Shown: piece by piece, positions 17,980-27,926 of the stretch
Layout: the number at the start of each line of letters is the position of its first letter
How positions within the stretch are numbered: position 1 is the first letter of the stretch
Assembly (NCBI GenBank): GCA_021199235.1
Contig: JAJQIL010000002.1
Location: 1 to 64,000, forward strand
DNA: 64,000 nt
Origin: Lachnospiraceae bacterium
GTDB lineage: Bacteria > Bacillota > Clostridia > Lachnospirales > Lachnospiraceae
Direction: 5' to 3'
The notes under the pieces: model-generated
The model's database searches: none
What the model saw: the letters and a program-made list of their open reading frames with translations, nothing else
Told to the model about the DNA's origin: nothing
Program-made: the position numbers and the translations under genes

Positions 17980-18510
17980 ATGGGAGAAAAAGAATTACGG
18001 CATTTAAGACGGGCGGATCTTCTGCAGATGCTGATCGATCAGAGCAAAGAGGCGGAACAGCAGCAGAACCGGATCACAGAGCTGCAGGCACAGATAAAAG
18101 AGAGAGAAGCGGATGCGGAAGCCCGGCTGAATACACTTCAGGAAGAATACGAAGAAAAGCTTGAGACCTGCAGGAAAGAATCCGAAGAACGTCTGCGCAC
18201 CCGTCTTCATGAAGCGCAGGCACGGGAAGCCGAAGTGAACGCGCAGCTCGCCGAAGCTGAGGCGCGCGAGGCAAAGCTGAAGGCGCTTCTTTCACAGGCT
18301 CACGTAGAGGAGCTTGAAGAACATCTTTCTCAGACAGAAGAGAACAGCAGGGAGGCGAATCAGCTCCTTGCCGAGCTTCAGGCAGAGACAGTGAAATGTC
18401 TGGAGACCATCCGCCGCCTGAATATCGCGGCAGAGAAGAAAACAGAAGCTGTGAAAAAGGGCAATACCGGGATCACATCCCGGCTTGGCCTGGCGCAGCG
18501 GCGCAGATAA
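17980..18510 (+). CDS. Coiled-coil protein of unknown function
   Basis: A 176-residue charged protein. After the start MGEKELRHLRRADLLQML, nearly all of residues 20-150 are predicted to be one long coiled coil (runs of E, Q, A, L and R with heptad spacing). The tail is basic (LGLAQRRR). There is no signal peptide or membrane helix. ATGs at 17974 and 17980 are both possible. GAAAGAGA fits 17980 better by spacing. It is the first gene of the rightward operon that leads to the signal peptidase and pilins, so a role in pilus control or assembly is possible but not shown. Confidence 0.65.
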   Translation: MGEKELRHLRRADLLQMLIDQSKEAEQQQNRITELQAQIKEREADAEARLNTLQEEYEEKLETCRKESEERLRTRLHEAQAREAEVNAQLAEAEAREAKLKALLSQAHVEELEEHLSQTEENSREANQLLAELQAETVKCLETIRRLNIAAEKKTEAVKKGNTGITSRLGLAQRRR

Positions 18511-18628
18511 AAGGACAGCCGATAGTTGCGCGTGCAGGAATCGCTGCGCGAATGGAACGGCTTTCAGCCATATTCGCTGTGCGGGTAAAGACATGTGACA
18601 GAACGATTTTCGGAGGACCTGTGACGGT

Positions 18629-19216
18629 ATGAGTAAAAAGAAAAAAGAGTTGAAAATGCCTGCCGTCGAGGAACTGGAAAAGGAACTGCATCGGGAAAAA
18701 TACCGTAAAAACTTCGGCCGTACACTTCGCAGCACAATCTACACGCTGATCACGGTGGCGGCAGTATCCATACTGGTAGCAACATTGTTTTTACCTGTAC
18801 TGCAGATCTACGGCTCGTCCATGACGCCGACTCTGACCGATGGAAATATCGTGGTATCGCTCAAAGCTTCTGAATTTGAGCAGGGCGATATCATCGCTTT
18901 TTACTATAACAACAAGATCCTCGTCAAGCGGGTGATCGCCACCGAAGGCGAATGGGTGAGCATGGACGAGAAAGGCTACGTCTACGTGGACGGCAAGCTT
19001 CTCGACGAGCCATATGTATCCGAATATGCATTCGGAGAATGCGACATCGAGTTCCCCTATCAGGTACCGGAGGGCAAGCTCTTCGTGATGGGAGATCATC
19101 GGTCCGTATCCGTAGACAGCCGCAGCTCGGCAGTGGGCTGTGTTTCCTCAGAACAGATTGTCGGCAAGCTGGCATTCCGCATCTGGCCCATCTCAGAGAT
19201 CGGGAAAATTGAGTAA
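18629..19216 (+). CDS. Type I signal peptidase of the pilus island
   Basis: A 195-residue membrane protease that cuts signal peptides from exported proteins. A basic N-terminus is followed by one membrane helix (about 36-57). The catalytic serine is Ser64 in GSSMTPTL and the general base is Lys100 in ILVKRVIA. The GDHR-SVDSR box (MGDHRSVSVDSRSSAVG) is complete. CGGAGGAC lies 12 nt before the ATG. Dedicated signal peptidases (SipA/LepA type) occur in streptococcal pilus islands, where they help assembly. Position just before the pilins suggests the same here. Confidence 0.9.
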   Translation: MSKKKKELKMPAVEELEKELHREKYRKNFGRTLRSTIYTLITVAAVSILVATLFLPVLQIYGSSMTPTLTDGNIVVSLKASEFEQGDIIAFYYNNKILVKRVIATEGEWVSMDEKGYVYVDGKLLDEPYVSEYAFGECDIEFPYQVPEGKLFVMGDHRSVSVDSRSSAVGCVSSEQIVGKLAFRIWPISEIGKIE

Positions 19217-19237
19217 ATTGAGTAAGTAAGAAGAAAG

Positions 19238-19264
19238 GCTACTGTGAAAACACTGAACATATAC
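19238..19264 (+). repeat. 27-bp palindromic motif before the giant adhesin
   Basis: A diverged copy of exactly 27 bp: the blocks TGTGAA and TGAACA sit at the same positions as in the consensus copies, with weaker outer arms (GCTAC, TATAC). It lies 79 bp before the adhesin start. Confidence 0.6.
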
Positions 19265-19342
19265 GAAAAAGAGAAAACAGCTTACATAGCTTACTTAAAA
19301 GGCACAGAACAGATACAAAAAAAGAAAGGGGGTGCCCGATAA

Positions 19343-22300
19343 ATGAATAAGTCGTTATTAGAACGTGCAATGGAATTCCTGCGGGCACACCGCAGACGTC
19401 ACAACTGGTACAAGGCAGTGAGCGCGCTGGCAGTCGTCGTCGTATTCGTCACGACCTATATGCTGATCCTGCCGGCCATCACACTGGAGGTCGACAATTC
19501 GCAGGAAGCGGCCATCGTTTCCGAGGAAAATTCCGGAAGCGGCAGCGGGTCCTCCGGTACCACGTCAGAAACCACGGCTGCAGAAACCACCGCAGCCACA
19601 GAAGCATCGGCAGCAAAAGAAACCACAGCTGCCACCGAGACACCTGCTACAACAGCGGCAGAGACGAACGCAGTCACAGAGGCCGCCGCAAAAGAGACCA
19701 CCGCATCCACAGAAGCGGCGGCATCCGCAGAAACAACCGCAAATACAGAAGCCACTGCATCAACATCCGACGAAACAGCATCCACAGGCACCAATACAAC
19801 GAATGATACGTCTGCATCGAATAACAATGCAGATGATAATGATAATACAGCAAATACCACTTCCACCTCAGAAGGAGAAAGTGAGACAACGGCATTATCC
19901 ACAGACCCGGAAAACACAGATGTGGATAACTCAGAATCCCAGGGAACAACCGTTGTGAACAACTCAGAAACGGATGTGGATAACTCTGAAAGCGCATCCG
20001 AGACCGAATCTGAAGAGGCTAAATCTGAATCAGATAAAGAAACTGAAACTGAGACAGAAGAAACCATCTCCGAAGAACTCATAGAAAGTCTTGTTAAAAT
20101 CGAATACGAAACCGAATATCAGACTGAAACTGAAGCTGAAACAGGAACAGATGCTTCCGGCTCGGTTTCCAATACATCAATCATAACTGGTACGGTCATT
20201 CATTGGAATATTACCATTGATGCTACCCAGACTGACATTCTGGACTGGGTACTGGAAGAAACCCTTTCCGTCAATGGCAAAGAGACTGATCTGGCGGAAA
20301 CAAAACAGAAGATTACCATCAATAAGAAAGACGCGGACGAAGAAGATGCGTCTGATTTTGAGATGCCTTATACATTCACAGAAGAGGACGGCATCGAGAA
20401 CGCCGAGTATGTCATCACATTCGACAGCGTAATCGAGGCCTCAACGGCCGACACATCCGTGCAGCTCACTATAAAGCTGACCGCAGACGATGCAGCCGAG
20501 ACGTATGCCGAGGTTGATCTCGAACATGAGATCCTGATCGCAGCGATGGAGGAAGAGACGGAAACAGAATCGGAATCTGAGACAGAGACGGAAGCAGAAT
20601 CTGAGACGGAAACGGAATCTGAGGCAGAAACAGAGTCTGAAACAGAAACAGAATCTGAAACAGAAACTGAACTGGCAGGTGAGACTCTGGTCATCGAGAC
20701 TGCCGAATCCTATACAGATGTTCCTCTGCTTGGCAGCGGAAATACTGTGGAATCAGAGACAGATACAGAAGATGATACGGATACAGCAGCAGAGACGGAG
20801 AACGCGACAGAAGAGACAGAAGAGACAGAAGAGACAGGCTCGTCTTTAAAAGTAAGATCAATTACCGGTACGGTTGACCTGACGGATGCCATAGATTTGA
20901 GTGAGTACATTTCGTCGGTTACATTCCTTGAAAAGGATTCGAATGGAATCTGGGTGACAGTGGAAGCTGTCAATAGTGTATACCAGTTTACCACGAATGA
21001 CAGCCTGCAGTTTACTCTGGGATTTTCTATAGAAGCAGGTGTAGTTACCACTGAAAGTAATATCCTGTATTATGAGTTGCCGGAGGGATTTACGTTTACG
21101 GATGGTACTGTTGGCACTCTTAAAATGAATGGCACGGATGCCGCTGATGTAGTAATACAGGATGGCGTTCTTATCATCGATTTCTATGAAGAAAGTGTAT
21201 TTTTCGAATCAGACAGCGGGTTCAGCGGGAATGTTACCTTTGAAGGCGGCGTGAGCGGTGCTGCCAGCTCCACTGAAACGGAATTGAAGTTTTCTGATTC
21301 CTTTGTTTTCACGTATGTAGTAAATGAATCGCAGGATCAGTCTGAAACTGAAATAAATACAGACAGCAGCTATAACGTGAGTAAATCCGGAAGCATCTCG
21401 GATGAACATGTGATGAGCTATGAGATCGTCATTACCCCGGGTACTCATGGCGCGACCAATGTCACGATCACGGATATCCTGCAGATGAATTCTTCTTCGA
21501 AAGATCTGAAGTTTGATTATATTGTTGTAAAAGACGCCGAAGGAAAAGAACTTACAGTGTTCGAACTGAGTGCGTTGACTTCGAGTCCATATACCAGTGA
21601 AACGGAAACCGAGACAGAGGCGGACGGATCAAGCGTTACTGTGACTAAATATACAGATGGCGCAGGTAACTTGGTATGCACTGAAGAAAATGGCGTGTAT
21701 ACGCCGGCAGATGGATATTACTATTTGGAAAAAGTCTCGGAAGGGAAATATATCATTCATCTGCCGGATATGGATTGTGACGATAAGTATACAATCACCT
21801 ATTCTGTCGACCTAACGGCACAGGGGACGGATCTGGATGTAACAAAGTCCTATACAGTAAATAACTCGGTATATGACGCGAATAACAACTATAAGGGGAA
21901 TGACTACCAGACATTTTCCAACACCTGGATGAAAAAGAGTGCATTGAAAACCGAGCAGAATGCGGATGAGAACTGGGAGATCACCTGGAGCCTGACGATC
22001 AATCCGGATCACAATAAAATGAAGACTACAGATGTGATTACGGATACTTTGTCATCTTCAAAACCTGGTGTGACTTCAACTAACGCTGCGATAAGCAGCA
22101 TAACGGTTCTGGATGCAAACGGGGAGAATGTAACGACTTCGGTTCCTACAGGTCTGTCAATTGATGATATAAGCGGACAGACAATTTCGTATATACTGAA
22201 ACTGCTTGGCATTGATATGAGTTCTGGGGATGCTGCAGAATATTATTCTATAGAGATCACCTACACGACAATTGTAGATACAGATTCTCTTCCGAATGGT

Positions 22301-25300
22301 ACAACGACGATTACCAATACCGGCGCGTTTACCAGGGGCGACACGACCAACTCATCCGGAGCCTCGGTAAGCCTTGTGAATACGCTTATATCCAAGACGG
22401 TTGATTCGGATCATGTCAGTTACCAGGAGATTACCTATACGGAAGAGGGAACTTCCGTCACAGATACGCTGATCGTGATTCCCTGGATCAGCACGATCAA
22501 AATCCCAGCTGATGCGACTGTGGATAAGTTAATTGTAGATACCTTTGGAACGGATCTGTGGGCGACGCCTGCCTTGTTAACAGGTCTGACGGTGACTGTG
22601 GATGGAACAGCTTTGACGTATGAGGATGACTACACGATATTGGTCGGTTCCACAGACATTAACGGTTATCAGGATACAGCGACAAAACTGTCAGATGGAT
22701 TTTCCATCCAGTTTACCTCATCAGGTCTCGACAAAGTTAAGGGGAAGAGTATTGTGATCTCTTATTCCCTCTATGGGACGTACAGCGACGTGGCCTCTAT
22801 ATCATCAGGGGATACACCGACAAAGCAGTTTTCCAATGAGATTGCTTACAATGAAATTACGGCATCTTCGTCCTATACCTATACCGGCAGCTACTTTAAC
22901 AAGGTTTATGTAACATATGAGGGAGATACGCAGGGAACCTATGAAGATGGCTATGATGTGAATGTTTACAGTATATCCGGTTTGCTGCATTGGCGCGTAC
23001 AGACACAGCTGAATAAAAACGACGCAGCGAGCGGGATCACAATGGTTGATATACTTCCGAGCGGACTGGATCTGTACTCAGTGCAGGTGACCGGATTTTA
23101 TGGAGGAGATGGCTCAACGGAAGTGCTGTTGGCAGAGAACCTGAGTATACTGCAGGAAGGTGCGAGCACTACAAATACGCTTACCTATACCAGAAAATCG
23201 GATGGAAGTACATATCCGGTAACGGTGACTATCACGAAAAACGCAGACGGAACGACGACCATAGAAGCTGTCATTCCTTCCGGGATAACTTCTGCTGTGG
23301 ATCAGAACTGGATCAATCTGGAAATCTATGCCTCTGTTCCGTCAGACGATGCCATATATGATTATACGCAAACCGATGTTACTTCTGTATCTTACACAAA
23401 CAGTGCGAAAATGATCGTTAATAATGAGACGCACAATATTGCGGATCAGACGGTTGATGTTACCAACGAAAAAAAGAATATTGACAAATCCGGTTCGTAT
23501 GACAGCGATACGAATGTGATGACCTATACGCTGGAGATTAATAAGTTATCGAAGGATTTGCTGGATTCTGGTGATATTCTGACGCTTACGGACACGCTGT
23601 CCTATAATAAGAATTACGTTGTCAATGGAACTACCTATGAGAATTACAAGTCGGTCAATCTGGTCGTTGGCTCTGTGACGGCGTACTATTATGATGATAG
23701 TGGCAATAAGATAACGTTGCCGAACGGAAATTACGATTTTTCCTACACGTATGAGGAAACGGAAGGTTCTGATGGAACGGCTTACAACACCCTGTATATG
23801 TCTGTGCCGGATGAATTACATGTCTATATAGAGTATTCCTATCAACTGACATCGGTTAATAATACTTCTATAAGTGAATGGAAGCTTACAAATGAGGCAA
23901 CAATAAGCGGTGTAGACAGAGGTTCGGACAAAAACACGGAAACAGAAAAGTATTCGGCGATTACAGGAACTGTGTATAAGAATATCGCCTTCTATAAGGT
24001 AAGCGCGGGCAACTACAATATTCGGCTTGCGGACGCGGAGTTTACGCTTTATATATGCTCAGACTCTGCCGTGTCCGGAACATACATCTGGGAAGAAGTT
24101 GGCAACTATACGAGCGATTCCAATGGAATGATGGAGATGGCTACTCTCTCCAAGGATGTCCTTTATAAATTAGAAGAAACTGCCGCGCCGTCCGGCTATT
24201 CTTTACTGACGGAACCTTATTATTTCTATGTAAAATCCACCGGTACAGGCAGCACAGTCACGATGCCGGATGATGTCGATGCAGATAACGTGCATATCCT
24301 GGTGGACGGAGATACGAAATACATAGAGAATACCACCGATGGAAGTATTTCTGTGACAAAAGAGTGGGGAAGCGGAGCAGTGCAGGCAGATGTCACGTTT
24401 ACACTGTATCAGGGATCTTCTCCGGCCTATACCTATGCGGATATTGCCACAGGAAATCTTACGTTGGTTGATGGCGTAAGTTCACTGACTATTACAGCGG
24501 GAAGCACCGATGCTGTGAAATGGGAAAACCTGCCATCCAAGGACAGCAACGGGAATAAGATTTATTACTATGTATTCGAGACAAAAGCAGGAGATTCGAC
24601 CAATGTAACATTGTTCGACGATGGAAGTGTCTATACGATCGGCGGCTATATGGTAGATTACAGCACAAATGGTATTCAGAGCGGTGCGATTACTGTGACG
24701 AACAGTATGGACAGTGTTTCTGCGAAAAAAGTATGGGAAAGCGGCACTACCCCGGTCGATGTAGAGTTTACGATTTATCAGGGGACAGAGACCGATCTGA
24801 CCTGGGCGGATACATTCACCGTTGACGATAGTGGTAATGCTGTCAATGCGAAGCTGACCAAAGTGACATTTGCAAGCGAAAGCTCTGAGACTCCGGCCAA
24901 AATAATCAGCTATGATGCAAGCGGTAAATTGATATCCGGCACTGATACTGTCACATGGACGGGACTTCCGGCTTCGGATGGTGCCGGAAATATCCTTTAT
25001 TACTATGTGTTTGAGACTTCAGCAGGATCGGCTGCAACAGATCCGGTGATTATATATTCATCTAACGGCGGTTATCAGGTCGACGGCTACTGGGCAGAAT
25101 ACGCCAACAATGATGGTATTGTTGAAGGAACTGTTACTATCACAAACAGCACAAAATCGATCTCAGCCACAAAAGAGTGGGAAACCGGAACAACGGCTGT
25201 GGACGTGAAGTTTACGTTATATCAGGGAACAAGTGATAATTTGACATATGATGATATAGCGAAAGGTTCTTTGACGGTAGTAAAAACAGATACAACAACG

Positions 25301-27682
25301 AATGGGGCCAACCCACAGACAATCGGTGTCTCCACGGCATCGGGAGATTCGTCAGACCGTACCGTGACCTGGAATAATCTGCCGACCGTGAATGCAGATG
25401 GAGATCCACTCTACTATTATGTATTTGAGACTTCAGCAGGATCGGTTGCAACAGATCCGGTGATCATCTATTCATCTAACGGCGGTTATCAGGTCGACGG
25501 CTACTGGGCAGAATACGCCAACAATGATGGCATTGTCGAAGGAACTGTTACTATCACAAACAGCACAAAATCGATCTCCGCTACAAAAGAGTGGGAAACC
25601 GGAACAAAGGCTGTGGATGTGGAGTTTACGTTATATCAGGGAACAAGTGATGATTTGACATATGATGATATAGCGGAAGGTTCTTTGACGGTAGTAAAAA
25701 CAGATACAACAACGAATGTAGCCAACCTACAGACAATTGGTGCCTCCACGGCATCAGGAGATTCGTCAGACCGTACCGTGACCTGGAATAATCTGCCGAC
25801 CGTGAATGCAGATGGAGATCCACTCTACTATTATGTATTTGAGACGGCTATAGACGATACAACGTATGATTCAGCAACAAAAGTTTGCAATGACAGTGGT
25901 GATGTAATCGGTTATATGGTTGGAAATTATTTTGCGGGCTACAGCAGCGCCAGCGGAATAACAGACGGTTCGGTGACAATTACGAATCAGGATACGTCAA
26001 TCTCCGTGAAAAAGGAATGGGGAAGCGAAGTTACGGAAAGCGAAGTGACGATGGAACTGTATAGTTCCACGACGGCGCCAACGGTGCAGGAGGAGTCTTA
26101 TTATGAAATAAAAACATATTTTAAGGGGACTGGTGATACAGCTTATGATTATGCAGGGACAACAACTTATAATGATAGTACCTATTATGGGCCGATGTCT
26201 ACTTCAACAGCATCATCTGGCGTTATTGATCTGACAATTAAATCTTATGCTTCTTTGACAACGGATGTACTGTCTGTTGAATGCAGCGATTCCTCTGTGA
26301 AAATTGGCAGTCCAGCAATAACCGGAGACTATAGCCCATATTATGTCACTTGGAGAATCAGCAATATTACGAGTTCGTGCAGTTTTTATGTAACTATCAA
26401 TAGTAATAGTAATCCATATCCCGAATTTTCAGTGAACGACGCCAGTGGTGCTGTAAAGGATGAAAATCTGGATCTGCCAACGGATGCTGTTATTTCAACC
26501 AGAACAGATGCGGCTGTTACACTCAAATCTGGATCGTATACTTGGAGTAACCTTCCTTTATATAACGGTGACGGCAAACCGCTTTACTATTATGTGAAAG
26601 AAGCGGATCAGGATGATTATTATGCTTCCTACAGCTATACGTATAACAGTGACGGCAGCATACAATCCGTGACGGTGACGAACTATGACGCACCGGAGGA
26701 GGAGTCAGAGCCACAATCTGAAAGTGAAACGGAACCAGAAACCACGTCGATTACGATTGAGAAAAAGTGGGTTGGAACTGATGGCACGACATCCGTTTCA
26801 AAGCAAAGCGGAGAAATTTCTGTAAATCTTTATCAGGCTACAGAGTCGGCCAGCAGTGGAGGTTCGGCAAGTGGTACGGTGCATGTAAAAATTGCTTATG
26901 GTGATTGGGGTTACGATATAAGCAATCCTGTTGTGGATGCTGACTATAAAAATGGAACGGTTATTTCACTCACAGTTGTTAGTGATGAGTATGGTGGTAA
27001 CACTGCTCCTGTCTTTTATATCCTTGATTCGAATGGCAATATTTTGCAAACATTAGAATCAGATTTGAAAGAAGAGGAATGGACAGCAACCTGGGGCACT
27101 CCGTATACTAAAAAGACATGGACATATACGATAACAGCAAATGAAGATGTTACTGTTGGTGGTATAGGCTATAGTTCATCTGTTAGTTACAACATTAAAG
27201 AACCATCTGACAGCTCCACTGGTTCAGGCAATACTGGCAGCACTCAATTGATAGGAGATTTGTACACCACCCTTACTATCAATCCATCTAACGCAGAGTA
27301 CATTCAGGACGTAAACGGTACAACATTAAAGGTAAATATTATAATAAACAGCGAGGGAGACACATGGACCGCTGTGATTTCCGGTTTGCCAAAGCAGGTC
27401 ACTGAAAATGAAACAACATACACATACTTGTATTATATATCTGAAAATGCTGTGACTAATTATGAACTGGTGAGTATCACGAATAATGAAGGTATCTGTT
27501 CAGACACGATAACGGTTACCAATAAAAAATCGGAGACCTCCGACGTCGAGCTTCCTGAAACCGGCGGCACGGGTACCACACCGTATACTTATGGAGGTTT
27601 GCTGCTGACCTTATCAGCTGCGGGACTTCTTGTGTATAGAAAGAAAAAACGCGGAAAGGAGGTTCGATCAGGGCCATCCTGA
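19343..27682 (+). CDS. Giant LPXTG-anchored Cna-B repeat adhesin (probable pilus tip or shaft-associated)
   Basis: A 2779-residue surface protein. The N-terminus has an Arg/His-rich segment and a signal-anchor (about 25-46) ending LPAITLE, a type I have seen in Lachnospiraceae surface proteins. A T/E/A/S-rich stretch (about 50-270) and E/S/T repeats (about 405-455 and 480-515) act as stalk. Several isopeptide-type beta domains (about 515-1530) are followed by a SpaA-like domain (FTLYICSDS to KLEETAAPSGY), then six Cna-B modules, each starting like ISVTKEWGSG and ending YYYVFET or YYYVKE. The end is LPETG, a hydrophobic helix and a basic tail. AAGGGGGTG precedes the ATG. Two adjacent Cna-B modules are near identical (25013-25840). 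Confidence 0.9.
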   Translation: MNKSLLERAMEFLRAHRRRHNWYKAVSALAVVVVFVTTYMLILPAITLEVDNSQEAAIVSEENSGSGSGSSGTTSETTAAETTAATEASAAKETTAATETPATTAAETNAVTEAAAKETTASTEAAASAETTANTEATASTSDETASTGTNTTNDTSASNNNADDNDNTANTTSTSEGESETTALSTDPENTDVDNSESQGTTVVNNSETDVDNSESASETESEEAKSESDKETETETEETISEELIESLVKIEYETEYQTETEAETGTDASGSVSNTSIITGTVIHWNITIDATQTDILDWVLEETLSVNGKETDLAETKQKITINKKDADEEDASDFEMPYTFTEEDGIENAEYVITFDSVIEASTADTSVQLTIKLTADDAAETYAEVDLEHEILIAAMEEETETESESETETEAESETETESEAETESETETESETETELAGETLVIETAESYTDVPLLGSGNTVESETDTEDDTDTAAETENATEETEETEETGSSLKVRSITGTVDLTDAIDLSEYISSVTFLEKDSNGIWVTVEAVNSVYQFTTNDSLQFTLGFSIEAGVVTTESNILYYELPEGFTFTDGTVGTLKMNGTDAADVVIQDGVLIIDFYEESVFFESDSGFSGNVTFEGGVSGAASSTETELKFSDSFVFTYVVNESQDQSETEINTDSSYNVSKSGSISDEHVMSYEIVITPGTHGATNVTITDILQMNSSSKDLKFDYIVVKDAEGKELTVFELSALTSSPYTSETETETEADGSSVTVTKYTDGAGNLVCTEENGVYTPADGYYYLEKVSEGKYIIHLPDMDCDDKYTITYSVDLTAQGTDLDVTKSYTVNNSVYDANNNYKGNDYQTFSNTWMKKSALKTEQNADENWEITWSLTINPDHNKMKTTDVITDTLSSSKPGVTSTNAAISSITVLDANGENVTTSVPTGLSIDDISGQTISYILKLLGIDMSSGDAAEYYSIEITYTTIVDTDSLPNGTTTITNTGAFTRGDTTNSSGASVSLVNTLISKTVDSDHVSYQEITYTEEGTSVTDTLIVIPWISTIKIPADATVDKLIVDTFGTDLWATPALLTGLTVTVDGTALTYEDDYTILVGSTDINGYQDTATKLSDGFSIQFTSSGLDKVKGKSIVISYSLYGTYSDVASISSGDTPTKQFSNEIAYNEITASSSYTYTGSYFNKVYVTYEGDTQGTYEDGYDVNVYSISGLLHWRVQTQLNKNDAASGITMVDILPSGLDLYSVQVTGFYGGDGSTEVLLAENLSILQEGASTTNTLTYTRKSDGSTYPVTVTITKNADGTTTIEAVIPSGITSAVDQNWINLEIYASVPSDDAIYDYTQTDVTSVSYTNSAKMIVNNETHNIADQTVDVTNEKKNIDKSGSYDSDTNVMTYTLEINKLSKDLLDSGDILTLTDTLSYNKNYVVNGTTYENYKSVNLVVGSVTAYYYDDSGNKITLPNGNYDFSYTYEETEGSDGTAYNTLYMSVPDELHVYIEYSYQLTSVNNTSISEWKLTNEATISGVDRGSDKNTETEKYSAITGTVYKNIAFYKVSAGNYNIRLADAEFTLYICSDSAVSGTYIWEEVGNYTSDSNGMMEMATLSKDVLYKLEETAAPSGYSLLTEPYYFYVKSTGTGSTVTMPDDVDADNVHILVDGDTKYIENTTDGSISVTKEWGSGAVQADVTFTLYQGSSPAYTYADIATGNLTLVDGVSSLTITAGSTDAVKWENLPSKDSNGNKIYYYVFETKAGDSTNVTLFDDGSVYTIGGYMVDYSTNGIQSGAITVTNSMDSVSAKKVWESGTTPVDVEFTIYQGTETDLTWADTFTVDDSGNAVNAKLTKVTFASESSETPAKIISYDASGKLISGTDTVTWTGLPASDGAGNILYYYVFETSAGSAATDPVIIYSSNGGYQVDGYWAEYANNDGIVEGTVTITNSTKSISATKEWETGTTAVDVKFTLYQGTSDNLTYDDIAKGSLTVVKTDTTTNGANPQTIGVSTASGDSSDRTVTWNNLPTVNADGDPLYYYVFETSAGSVATDPVIIYSSNGGYQVDGYWAEYANNDGIVEGTVTITNSTKSISATKEWETGTKAVDVEFTLYQGTSDDLTYDDIAEGSLTVVKTDTTTNVANLQTIGASTASGDSSDRTVTWNNLPTVNADGDPLYYYVFETAIDDTTYDSATKVCNDSGDVIGYMVGNYFAGYSSASGITDGSVTITNQDTSISVKKEWGSEVTESEVTMELYSSTTAPTVQEESYYEIKTYFKGTGDTAYDYAGTTTYNDSTYYGPMSTSTASSGVIDLTIKSYASLTTDVLSVECSDSSVKIGSPAITGDYSPYYVTWRISNITSSCSFYVTINSNSNPYPEFSVNDASGAVKDENLDLPTDAVISTRTDAAVTLKSGSYTWSNLPLYNGDGKPLYYYVKEADQDDYYASYSYTYNSDGSIQSVTVTNYDAPEEESEPQSESETEPETTSITIEKKWVGTDGTTSVSKQSGEISVNLYQATESASSGGSASGTVHVKIAYGDWGYDISNPVVDADYKNGTVISLTVVSDEYGGNTAPVFYILDSNGNILQTLESDLKEEEWTATWGTPYTKKTWTYTITANEDVTVGGIGYSSSVSYNIKEPSDSSTGSGNTGSTQLIGDLYTTLTINPSNAEYIQDVNGTTLKVNIIINSEGDTWTAVISGLPKQVTENETTYTYLYYISENAVTNYELVSITNNEGICSDTITVTNKKSETSDVELPETGGTGTTPYTYGGLLLTLSAAGLLVYRKKKRGKEVRSGPS
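25013..25840 (+). repeat. Two near-identical 414-bp units inside the adhesin gene
   Basis: The unit starting GAGACTTCAGCAGGATCGG at 25013 recurs at 25427, and GAGAC at 25841 begins a diverged continuation. The period is 414 bp, or 138 codons, one Cna-B module. The copies differ at only scattered positions (for example GGGGCCAACCCA versus GTAGCCAACCTA), which indicates a recent in-frame duplication. Confidence 0.9.
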
Positions 27683-27686
27683 GCGT

Positions 27687-27790
27687 GTAACAAAGCGTAG
27701 CTGTGAATGCAGAGCAGGAACAGATACAACGTAACGCAGCTGTGAATGCAGAGCATAAACAGATACGACGTAACGCAGCTGATAAAAGCA
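27687..27790 (+). repeat. Tandem units related to the 27-bp motif, before the major pilin
   Basis: GTAACGCAGCTGTGAATGC and variants begin units at 27687 (44 bp), 27731 (39 bp) and 27770 (partial). Each has TGTGAA near the middle and ACAGATAC at its end, like an expanded form of the dispersed 27-bp motif. Two further arms, GTAACTG and GTAACTGTTCACC, follow at 27834-27870. The 244-bp gap before the pilin contains nothing else recognisable except a small hairpin CGGAC/GTCCG. Confidence 0.7.
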
Positions 27791-27926
27791 AACGTGGCCG
27801 GATGAAAGAAATACTGCGGCAATCGAAACATCGGTAACTGCTAGTATTGGTCACGAAGTAACTGTTCACCAACGCGGACAAAAAAAGTCCGAAACAATTA
27901 AAAATCACAGAAAAGGGGAAAGTGAT

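Noticed and set aside
19456-20694. Minus-strand Ser/Val-rich frames opposite the adhesin
   Set aside because: They arise from the T/E/S repeats of the adhesin read backwards. No start signals.
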